Positions 1 to 4,022 of a stretch of 6,073 nucleotides of DNA are shown piece by piece. The notes beneath the pieces were generated by a model, which saw only the letters and a list, made by a program, of their open reading frames with translations, was not told the DNA's origin and did not search any database. Numbering within the stretch: the stretch's first letter is position 1; each line of letters begins with the position of its first letter. The position numbers were made by a program, and so were the translations under genes. This DNA is from an uncultured Eubacteriales bacterium (GTDB taxonomy: Bacteria; Bacillota; Clostridia; Oscillospirales; Oscillospiraceae): assembly GCA_900554705.1 (NCBI GenBank), contig USIH01000129.1:1-6073 (forward strand), in the 5' to 3' direction.

Positions 1-59
1 TGCATGTGTTAGGCACGCCGCCAGCGTTCGTCCTGAGCCAGGATCAAACTCTCTATGAA
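1..59 (-). rRNA. rrs: 16S ribosomal RNA, 5' end (partial)
   Basis: The reverse complement contains the universal bacterial 16S start AGAGTTTGATCCTGGCTCAG, followed by the conserved GACGAACGCTGGCGGCGTGC and CTAACACATGC. Counting back from the AGAGTTTGATC block (E. coli position 8, here at base 52) puts the mature 5' end near base 59. The gene runs off the left edge, so only about 60 of roughly 1,500 nt are present. The signature is typical of clostridial Bacillota. It lies directly downstream of a strong minus-strand promoter and leader, as expected for the head of an rrn operon. The exact mature end is inferred by alignment to E. coli numbering. Confidence 0.97.
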
Positions 60-309
60 TGGTATCTTAATGAACTCAGTCTCCTAAGTCCAATAAAATC
101 ATTCTAAAGTTCGCTCTTAGCTTTACTCAAGAATTTTTTCTTTAACGTTGGCTATTCTCACAATCTCAGTACAATGTTCTTTCACACTTACACTGACATC
201 ATTTGAACAACTCTTTCTTCAATCATTGCTCAAGGTGTTTCTTGTGTTTCTCGTTGTTTAATTTACAAGGTACATCGCTGCCGCTCGCTTCGCTTCCCTC
301 GCGGACAGC
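60..309 (-). other. rRNA operon leader (16S 5' leader, untranslated)
   Basis: This 250-nt stretch has no credible coding sequence and lies between the rrn promoter and the mature 16S 5' end, so it is read as the transcribed rrn leader. Two hairpins are visible on the minus-strand RNA. The first, at its very 5' end, pairs GCTGtCCGC (301-309) with GCGGCAGC (277-284). The second pairs TTGAGCAA (226-233) with TTGTTCAA (203-210) with one G-U. Such leaders normally carry antitermination signals and the 5' half of the 16S processing stem. The partner strand of that processing stem would lie beyond the left edge and cannot be checked here. Confidence 0.75.
251..273 (-). promoter_or_regulatory. boxA-like antitermination element in rrn leader
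   Basis: On the minus strand the leader reads GTACCTTGTAAATTAAACAA shortly after the first leader hairpin. It resembles the CCTTGAAAAC-type boxA motifs that bind NusB/NusE in Bacillota rRNA leaders and spacers, but it is not an exact match. Its position early in the leader after a hairpin is right for such a site. The call rests on motif resemblance alone. Confidence 0.35.
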
Positions 310-315
310 TTTGAC

Positions 316-344
316 ATAATACCACGCCTCCCTCCTCTTGTCAA
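316..344 (-). promoter_or_regulatory. rrn promoter (sigma-A type)
   Basis: On the minus strand, a perfect -35 TTGACA (339-344) is separated by 17 bp from a -10 TATTAT (316-321), giving a predicted start near base 309. Upstream of the -35 (345-400) the minus strand is rich in A-tracts (AAATAAAAAAACGAG, GAAAAAAGGGAAAATAGGGG), which resembles an UP element. This combination is typical of rRNA promoters and fits the 16S gene about 250 bp downstream. Confidence 0.88.
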
Positions 345-468
345 CCCCTATTTTCCCTTTTTTCTCGTTTTTTTATTTCTTCATGAGCTATGCGGCTTTT
401 TACTGTCAAGTTCCATGATAGGAAGATGTAAAAAAAGAATGAAATTTTTACAAAATGCAAAAAAGTAC

Positions 469-497
469 TGGACATTCTCTTACGTTTCAGTTATAAT
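469..497 (+). promoter_or_regulatory. promoter of the PadR-family gene
   Basis: TGGACA (469-474) is followed at 17 bp by a perfect TATAAT (492-497), predicting a start near 504 and a leader of about 34 nt before the ATG at 538. PadR-family proteins usually repress their own promoters. The small dyad TGT-N6-ACA at 497-508, spanning the predicted start, is a possible operator, but it is short and could be chance. The promoter fires away from the divergent rrn promoter 125 bp to the left. Confidence 0.8.
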
Positions 498-537
498 GTA
501 ATTGAACAAAAATACACGACCCTAGGAGGTGCTTCCC

Positions 538-900
538 ATGGAAGAAACTGGACATACTTTTGGCACATACTTTAAGCGTACCACCAGCCCGATCATTGTT
601 CTTTCGCTTCTCCGCGAGAAGACGATGTACGTTTACGAGCTCTCTACTACGATGAAGAAGCGCAGCGCCGGCCGTTACACCGTCGCTATTCTCTATCCGG
701 TGCTTTACCGGCTGGAGGAACTCGGTTATGTGGAAAACTCGAACACCGAGATCGTTGACGGCAGAGCCCGCAACTATTACCGCATTACCGCAACCGGCGA
801 GAAGTATCTTACCGAGTGCCTTGCAGAGTACAGAGCGATGCACGAAGCATTCTGCGAACTGCTCGAGGATTCGGACAAGCGGGTCGCTGAAAAGAAGTAA
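538..900 (+). CDS. PadR-family winged-helix transcriptional regulator
   Basis: Encodes 120 aa. The ATG at 538 is chosen because a strong Shine-Dalgarno AGGAGGT (524-530) lies 7 nt upstream; an in-frame GTG at 529 would overlap that SD. The protein shows the PadR winged-helix pattern: a helix with PIIVLSLL (18-25), MYVYELS (30-36) matching the family's MYGYEL, the recognition-helix region AILYPVLYRLEELGYV (50-65), and the wing GRARNYYRIT (75-84) followed by G-x-x-Y-L. The remaining C-terminal helix (about 88-120) is the usual PadR dimerisation helix. PadR proteins are cytoplasmic dimeric repressors that often control neighbouring transporters or phenolic-acid and drug responses. Here no such target is adjacent: the gene sits alone between an rrn operon and its own terminator. 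The family call is secure; the effector and target are unknown. Confidence 0.93.
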   Translation: MEETGHTFGTYFKRTTSPIIVLSLLREKTMYVYELSTTMKKRSAGRYTVAILYPVLYRLEELGYVENSNTEIVDGRARNYYRITATGEKYLTECLAEYRAMHEAFCELLEDSDKRVAEKK

Positions 901-992
901 AAGAAGTAAATGCGCAATGCAAGTGGATCTGAGCGTTTGTGACGGGTGTCCTTTTCATGACTGATCTCCTCTCGTCTCATCTCCCCGCGCGG

Positions 993-1033
993 AGAGAGCT
1001 GTTGTCGGCGTAGCCGGCAGCAGCTCTCTTTTT
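993..1033 (+). terminator. intrinsic terminator of the PadR gene
   Basis: A 17-bp stem, AGAGAGCTGTTGTCGGC (993-1009) with GCCGGCAGCAGCTCTCT (1013-1029), pairs fully except for two G-U wobbles around a 3-nt loop, and runs into TTTTT (1029-1033). It lies about 93 nt after the PadR stop codon. The opposite strand lacks a T-tract, so it acts on plus-strand transcripts. Confidence 0.9.
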
Positions 1034-1095
1034 GTATTGTGTGTGACAATGCCCCGCTTACATTTCCGACCCTCCCAGTGCGGCTTTTAAGGCAA

Positions 1096-1131
1096 GCGGG
1101 GCGGCTGTGTTGCAGCCGTCCCGCGTTTTTT
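1096..1131. terminator. hairpin terminator between convergent PadR and aqpZ
   Basis: GCGGGGCGGCTG (1096-1107) pairs with CAGCCGTCCCGC (1113-1124), a 12-bp stem with one G-U on the plus strand, followed by GTTTTTT. On the plus strand this is a good intrinsic terminator, backing up the one at 993-1033. On the minus strand the same stem has one A-C mismatch and a poor T-tract (TTGCCTT), but it begins 7 nt after the aqpZ stop codon and is the only candidate terminator there. The plus-strand T-tract overlaps the aqpZ stop codon. Confidence 0.72.
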
Positions 1132-1793
1132 CAGTTTTCCTTGTGCAGCAGGCGATGAATGACCGCCGCTGCCGCTCCGCCGACCATCGGCGCGAGCAGG
1201 AAGATCCAGACGTCCTTCAGCGCCTTACCGCCCGCAAAGAGCGCGGGGCCGAGCGAGCGTGCGGGGTTGACGGAAGTACCGGTCAGGCCGATACCGAGCA
1301 GATGTACCATTGTCAGCGTCAGGCCGATGACCACACCGGCAACGCCCTCATACTGCTTCTTTGAGGTAACGCCGAGAATGACGTAAACAAACACCGTCGT
1401 CAGAATGACCTCGGAAACAAAGGCGAGCTTGCGGCTGCACGAAATGAGCGGCTGCGGAACGTTCGCGCCGAAGCCGCAGTCCTTCCCCAGCAGGAGCAGG
1501 AGCAGCGCCGCGCCTGCGATGCCGCCGAGCAGCTGCGCGACGACGTAGCCCACGAAGTCCTCCTTCGACATACGGCCGCTGAGCAGCATGGCAAAGGAGA
1601 CCGCCGGATTGATATGGCAGCCGGAGACGTTGCCGACGGAATAGGCCATTGCCACAATGACGAGGCCGAAGGCGACCGCGACGGTCGCATAGCCCGCGGG
1701 CGTGGTGCAGCCGACGATCGCCGCCGTGCCGCAGGCAAAGAGGACAAGCGTTAGCGTGCCGAGAAATTCCGCGACGTACTTTCGAATGTTCAT
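1131..1793 (-). CDS. aqpZ: aquaporin Z-type water channel (MIP family)
   Basis: Encodes 220 aa, a usual MIP-family length. It begins MNIRKYVAEFLGT, the typical aquaporin N-terminus. The ATG at 1793 is preferred because GGGAGG lies about 7 nt upstream; the ATG at 1799 is too close to that SD, and upstream TTG codons lie inside the promoter. Six hydrophobic segments are apparent, in two repeats, each with an NPA box: HINPAVS (NPA 62-64) and SVNPARS (NPA 176-178). The selectivity-filter positions can be read from family spacing as Phe42 (in AFGL), His164, Thr173 and Arg179, the F-H-T-R set of AqpZ water-specific channels rather than of glycerol facilitators. It is an inner-membrane, osmotically driven water pore. 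It is monocistronic, preceded by the lysC terminator. The family call is firm; water specificity is inferred from the filter residues. Confidence 0.95.
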   Translation of the reverse strand: MNIRKYVAEFLGTLTLVLFACGTAAIVGCTTPAGYATVAVAFGLVIVAMAYSVGNVSGCHINPAVSFAMLLSGRMSKEDFVGYVVAQLLGGIAGAALLLLLLGKDCGFGANVPQPLISCSRKLAFVSEVILTTVFVYVILGVTSKKQYEGVAGVVIGLTLTMVHLLGIGLTGTSVNPARSLGPALFAGGKALKDVWIFLLAPMVGGAAAAVIHRLLHKEN

Positions 1794-1806
1794 ATTCATC
1801 CCTCCC

Positions 1807-1865
1807 AAAAAATATGGATCTTCATCCGCTACCAATTATAGCACAGGCGCGGATGAAAATCCATA
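1807..1865 (-). terminator. probable lysC terminator overlapping the aqpZ promoter
   Basis: On the minus strand TATGGATTTTCATCCGC (1849-1865) pairs with GCGGATGAAGATCCATA (1813-1829): 17 bp with a single G-U, a 19-nt loop, then TTTTTT (1807-1812). The hairpin starts 5 nt after the lysC stop codon, the right place for its terminator. The loop is long for an intrinsic terminator, and the stem is AT-rich at its base but GC-rich at its top. The loop holds the -10 of the next gene. The same dyad at the DNA level could also serve as an operator around that promoter. Confidence 0.72.
1835..1863 (-). promoter_or_regulatory. aqpZ promoter with extended -10
   Basis: The minus strand carries TGCTATAAT: a perfect -10 TATAAT (1835-1840) with the TGn extension (1841-1843). 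The -35 is poor (TGGATT, 1858-1863, 17-bp spacing), which extended -10 promoters tolerate. The predicted start is near 1828, giving a leader of about 35 nt with the SD GGGAGGG (1800-1806). The promoter is wholly inside the lysC terminator dyad. Confidence 0.7.
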
Positions 1866-1870
1866 AAAAT

Positions 1871-2596
1871 CTAACAAACCAGCGTTCCGTCTGCCGAAGA
1901 GAAGCTCGAGCGCACCTCGATGACCACGCCGCGCTCCTTCGCCAGCTCCACGCAGCGATCGTGCAGCACCTGCGCGCCGCCGCGCGCAAGGGCAAGCATC
2001 GCGTCATAGGAGATCGTCTCAAACTTGGTCGCCGTCGGATCCTTGCGCGGGTCGGCGCTGTAGACGCCGTCCACGTCCGTGTAGATCAGGCAGCGATCCG
2101 CGCGCAGAAAGGCGGCCAGTGCGACCGCCGTTGTGTCCGAGCCGCCGCGCCCGAGCGTGGTCACGTCGCCCCGCGCGTTGATCCCCTGAAACCCCGCGAC
2201 CAAGACGACCGCTCCGCGCGCAAGCTCCCGCTCGATGCGGTCGTTCAGCAGCGCCTGCACCCGCGCGTCGTTGTGCGCTCCCTGCGTAAACAGTCCCGCC
2301 TGCCACCCCGCCAGACTCACCGCCTCGACACCCAGACGTTTCAGCGCCATCGCCCCGAGGCTGACGGAGATCATCTCGCCGACGGAAAGCAGACTGTCCA
2401 GCTCCCGTCCGCCGCACGCGGGGTCGATCTGCCGCGCCCGCGCCACGAGTGCATCGGTCATACCGCCCTGCGCCGACAGGACGCCGACGACCTCATGCCC
2501 CGCGCGGCGATGCGCCGCCAGCTTTTTCATCGCCGCATAGAGCTTCTCTTCATCCGCCACGGAGCTGCCGCCGAATTTTTCCACAAGCCGTGCCAT
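1871..2596 (-). CDS. lysC: aspartate kinase, catalytic domain only (no ACT domains)
   Basis: Encodes 241 aa. It catalyses ATP-dependent phosphorylation of L-aspartate, the first step towards lysine, threonine, methionine and diaminopimelate. Family motifs appear in order: KFGGSSV (7-13), [10 protein letters not shown] (65-74), AGWQAG (96-101), AGFQG (134-138), [11 protein letters not shown] (147-157), [13 protein letters not shown] (172-184), [11 protein letters not shown] (191-201), GAQVLH (207-212) and VRSSF (228-232). Typical monofunctional aspartokinases are about 400-450 aa with two C-terminal ACT domains that bind lysine or threonine; this protein stops just after the kinase fold. The stop is followed at once by a terminator, so this looks like a natural end. 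His-Asp-Arg (212-214) replaces the usual His-Pro-Arg. The ATG at 2596 fits the family N-terminus; the in-frame ATG at 2617 lies in the likely -10. The kinase call is strong. The symbol is by family, and feedback insensitivity is inferred. Confidence 0.9.
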   Translation of the reverse strand: MARLVEKFGGSSVADEEKLYAAMKKLAAHRRAGHEVVGVLSAQGGMTDALVARARQIDPACGGRELDSLLSVGEMISVSLGAMALKRLGVEAVSLAGWQAGLFTQGAHNDARVQALLNDRIERELARGAVVLVAGFQGINARGDVTTLGRGGSDTTAVALAAFLRADRCLIYTDVDGVYSADPRKDPTATKFETISYDAMLALARGGAQVLHDRCVELAKERGVVIEVRSSFSSADGTLVC

Positions 2597-2615
2597 ACCC
2601 TCCCCCCTTCGTTTC

Positions 2616-2646
2616 ATTCTATGCCTTCGGGGCGAAAATGCGACAA
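2616..2646 (-). promoter_or_regulatory. possible lysC promoter
   Basis: On the minus strand TTGTCG (2641-2646) and TAGAAT (2616-2621) are 19 bp apart, somewhat long, with a predicted start near 2609. It is the only reasonable promoter between the upstream terminator and lysC, and it supports the start at 2596. The -35 overlaps the T-tract of the upstream gene's terminator. No T-box or lysine riboswitch fits in the available roughly 50 bp. Confidence 0.4.
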
Positions 2647-2691
2647 AAATCCCGCCGCGCAGACGGTGCTTCCGTCCACGCGGCGGGATTT
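2645..2691 (-). terminator. intrinsic terminator of the zinc-ribbon protein gene
   Basis: A perfect 13-bp stem pairs AAATCCCGCCGCG (2647-2659) with CGCGGCGGGATTT (2679-2691). It encloses a second 5-bp stem, GACGG (2662-2666) with CCGTC (2672-2676), across a symmetric CA/CA internal loop. On the minus strand it ends in ATTTTT. It begins about 11 nt past the zinc-ribbon stop codon. Confidence 0.9.
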
Positions 2692-2702
2692 CCTTTATTG
2701 TG

Positions 2703-3506
2703 TCACTGACGCTTGAGGACAATGCTTATATCATATTCTTCGCTGTAGGCGCGCAACGTGTCGCCAACGATTTCAAGGTATTGCGATTCCGCGGCACCAT
2801 TTGGCTCAACTATTTCCAGCGTATTCCCCTTGACCGTGTAGGTGGCGATCAGCGGATCATCCTTTGTCGAAATATTGTCAAATACATATTTTTCCATATC
2901 GCCGTCGTATTCGCGATACAGTGCTTGTTTGGCTTCTTCAAATGAGATGCCGAACTTATCGGCTGTACATTGAATCATTGCCTGAACGAGTTCGCTGACG
3001 TCGAATTCAGCATACCCCACCATGTTACCGTTTCCGTCAAACTGATAGAACATTTTTACGTAACAGCTTGCCGTTGTTGAAAACTCGTTCATCTGTGCAA
3101 ATAGTGCTATTGCGTCTACATTTGCGACATAAGTTCCCGCGACGCTGCGCACGGAGGGCACGTCGCTGTCGGCATTGCGGTTCCCGTCGTTCTTTTCATC
3201 GCCTCTGGCGTCAACCTTCCCGTTGACCCGTTCGGCGGCGTTTGTGCCGGTCTTGCCGCTCTCCTTTTCGTCGTTTCGTCCGGAGTTGATGAAATAGCCG
3301 ATCACAGCCGACGCCACAAGCACCACGGCCACGACGGCGATCCACATCTTTTTCTTCGACTTGGGCAGGGCGGCTGCCGGAGTCGGCGGTAGCGGCTCTG
3401 CCGTGGGCGGCGTGTAGGCTGGAGTCGGTGCGCTCAGGCGCACGCCGCAGTTCGGGCAAAAGCTCGTCCCCTCAGCGACCTGTTTTCCGCAGGATGCACA
3501 AAACAT
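2703..3506 (-). CDS. zinc-ribbon, single-TM protein with exported C-terminal domain
   Basis: Encodes 267 aa of unknown function. Order: a zinc ribbon with CASCG (Cys3, Cys6) and CPNCG (Cys17, Cys20); a Pro-rich linker (26-48); a basic cluster KSKKK (49-53); one hydrophobic membrane helix (about 54-73); a hydrophilic Asn/Asp/Lys-rich stalk (74-120); and a globular domain from SVAGTYV (121) to the end. By the positive-inside rule the ribbon should be cytoplasmic and the C-terminal domain outside. The C-terminal domain resembles that of the lipoprotein at 4023-4802: both have a G-T-Y/W start, CYVK followed by an aromatic and an F-D-x-x-G-x segment, a Y-x-V-x-G-x-x-L-x-I-E strand, and a GDT-L...EE-D...VL-R ending. 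The SD AAAAGGAG (3516-3523) precedes the ATG by 9 nt. The gene is monocistronic, with its own promoter, operator and terminator. It is visibly less GC-rich than lysC. Topology is inferred; function is not recognised. Confidence 0.88.
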   Translation of the reverse strand: MFCASCGKQVAEGTSFCPNCGVRLSAPTPAYTPPTAEPLPPTPAAALPKSKKKMWIAVVAVVLVASAVIGYFINSGRNDEKESGKTGTNAAERVNGKVDARGDEKNDGNRNADSDVPSVRSVAGTYVANVDAIALFAQMNEFSTTASCYVKMFYQFDGNGNMVGYAEFDVSELVQAMIQCTADKFGISFEEAKQALYREYDGDMEKYVFDNISTKDDPLIATYTVKGNTLEIVEPNGAAESQYLEIVGDTLRAYSEEYDISIVLKRQ

Positions 3507-3530
3507 GATCTCTTTCTCCTTTTCTCAAAT

Positions 3531-3548
3531 TTGGAACATAAGGTGTCC
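3531..3548 (-). promoter_or_regulatory. conserved 18-nt 5' leader element, copy 1
   Basis: The minus strand reads GGACACCTTATGTTCCAA, starting 7 nt after the -10, which places it at or one base from the predicted mRNA 5' end. The same sequence with one change occurs at 4827-4844 at the identical distance from the -10 of the lipoprotein gene. It contains an imperfect dyad (GGACA / TGTTCC). It could be an operator or an mRNA leader element. Confidence 0.6.
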
Positions 3549-3555
3549 CCTCTCC

Positions 3556-3584
3556 ATTGTATAACAACCGAAAGTTGTTGTCAA
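3556..3584 (-). promoter_or_regulatory. promoter of the zinc-ribbon protein gene
   Basis: A perfect -35 TTGACA (3579-3584) lies 17 bp from TACAAT (3556-3561) on the minus strand, with a predicted start near 3549. The spacer is filled by the AACAAC...GTTGTT palindrome, so a protein bound there would block RNA polymerase. This suggests an intrinsically strong promoter held under repression. Confidence 0.88.
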
Positions 3585-3588
3585 TAAC
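3563..3588. promoter_or_regulatory. operator 1: overlapping CAAC/GTTG palindromes
   Basis: AACAAC (3563-3568) and GTTGTT (3574-3579) form a perfect 6-bp dyad centred at 3571. GTTGTTG (3574-3580) then pairs in the opposite sense with CAATAAC (3582-3588), with one mismatch, centred at 3581, one helical turn away. The same three-half-site layout occurs at 4857-4884. It sits between the -10 and -35 of the zinc-ribbon gene and next to a candidate -35 of the divergent XRE gene. The XRE protein is the natural candidate ligand by proximity; this is inference. Confidence 0.72.
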
Positions 3589-3607
3589 CCCTACGGAGTT
3601 TTTTACT
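3578..3607 (+). promoter_or_regulatory. weak candidate promoter of the XRE gene
   Basis: TTGTCA (3578-3583) and TTTACT (3602-3607) are 18 bp apart, with a predicted start near 3614. The -10 matches only 4 of 6 consensus bases. It overlaps operator 1 and reads into the second dyad at 3610, which would suit an autorepressed regulator. No better plus-strand promoter was found in the 145-bp divergent gap. Confidence 0.35.
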
Positions 3608-3609
3608 TC

Positions 3610-3625
3610 ACAACCGTTGTTTGTT
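3610..3625. promoter_or_regulatory. operator 2: CAAC/GTTG dyad upstream of the XRE gene
   Basis: ACAACCGTTGT (3610-3620) is an 11-bp perfect dyad built from the same ACAAC/GTTGT half-sites as the other operators. Read with the operator 1 spacing, it is ACAACCGTTGTTTGTT, where the right half differs by one base. It lies just upstream of the XRE Shine-Dalgarno, near the predicted start of transcription, a good place for autorepression. It is weaker than the other two sites. Confidence 0.5.
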
Positions 3626-3650
3626 ACCATGGGATCAGGAGGTGCGTGCT

Positions 3651-3980
3651 ATGCTGAAAAACCTAAAGAAGCTGCGCGAAGAGCGCAAACTGACACAAAA
3701 ACAACTGGCAGAGGTCATTCTGGTCAGCCAGCAATCCATTAACAAATACGAAAACCACGGCGTGGAACCGGACATTGCGACCGTGATCCGGCTGGCGGAC
3801 TATTTCAGCGTATCGGTGGATTACCTGATCGGCCGCACGACGGTGAGAGACCGCGCCGCGCCGTCCGACGCCTATGCGCTGAGCAAGGAGGAGGCCGGTG
3901 TGCTCCAGCGCTACCGCTATCTGACGCCGCGCCAAAAGCGGAGCATCGAGCTGATCCTGCAAAATTACACGGAAAAATAA
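3651..3980 (+). CDS. XRE-family helix-turn-helix regulator
   Basis: Encodes 109 aa from the ATG at 3651, which follows AGGAGGT (3637-3643) by 7 nt; an upstream in-frame TTG has no SD. Residues 1-62 form a Cro/C1-type HTH: LKKLREERKLTQKQLAE (5-21), recognition helix VSQQSINKYENHG (25-37), then PDIATVIRLADYFSVSVDYLIGR (40-62), the classic SinR/Xre-like ending. The C-terminal part (63-109) is a short helical tail including LTPRQKRSIELIL (91-103), probably for dimerisation; there is no peptidase or sensor domain. It is a cytoplasmic DNA-binding protein. It sits between two genes that share a CAAC/GTTG palindrome in their promoters, and a related dyad precedes it, so it is likely the repressor of both and of itself. 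The family is certain; the target assignment is inferred from position. Confidence 0.94.
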   Translation: MLKNLKKLREERKLTQKQLAEVILVSQQSINKYENHGVEPDIATVIRLADYFSVSVDYLIGRTTVRDRAAPSDAYALSKEEAGVLQRYRYLTPRQKRSIELILQNYTEK

Positions 3981-3981
3981 G

Positions 3982-4016
3982 AAAGCGGAGAATTGCAAGC
4001 TGCAATTCTCCGCTTT
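3982..4016. terminator. bidirectional terminator between the XRE and lipoprotein genes
   Basis: AAAGCGGAGAATTGCA (3982-3997) and TGCAATTCTCCGCTTT (4001-4016) form a perfect 16-bp stem with a 3-nt loop. It starts 1 nt after the XRE stop and ends 6 nt before the lipoprotein stop, so it serves both convergent genes. The minus-strand side has the better T-rich tail (CTTTCTTATTTTT, within the XRE 3' end); the plus-strand tail is CTTTGCTTG. Confidence 0.9.
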
Positions 4017-4022
4017 GCTTGA

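Noticed and set aside
101..130. Second rrn promoter (P2): TTGAGT-N18-TAGAAT on the minus strand
   Set aside because: The -35 is poor, and the site is within about 45 bp of the mature 16S end and inside AT-rich leader where such matches arise by chance; kept only as a possibility.
1794..1835. Upstream TTG/ATG starts for the aquaporin
   Set aside because: TTG at 1835 overlaps the -10 and would be upstream of the predicted transcript start; ATG at 1799 is only 1-2 nt from the SD. ATG at 1793 has proper spacing.
1813..1865. Invertible promoter (inverton) flanked by inverted repeats at aqpZ
   Set aside because: The spacer between the repeats is only 19 bp, much shorter than known invertible promoters, and no recombinase gene is nearby; a terminator explains the dyad and the adjoining T-tract better.
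2597..2702. Lysine riboswitch or T-box upstream of lysC
   Set aside because: After the upstream terminator only about 50 bp remain before the start codon, far too short for either element.
1814..2716. Long plus-strand open frame (300 codons) opposite lysC
   Set aside because: Arg/His/Pro-rich translation with no motif, no SD, and fully antisense to a well-supported aspartate kinase; typical of antisense frames in GC-rich genes.
2597..2722. Longer N-terminus for the aspartate kinase
   Set aside because: The extra residues are not seen in the family, and they would be encoded through the preceding gene's terminator; the ATG at 2617 falls in the likely -10.
3531..3548. LexA/SOS-box reading of GGAACATAAG-TGTCC
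   Set aside because: The Gram-positive LexA box needs GAAC-N4-GTTC; here the second half is TGTC at the wrong spacing in both copies.
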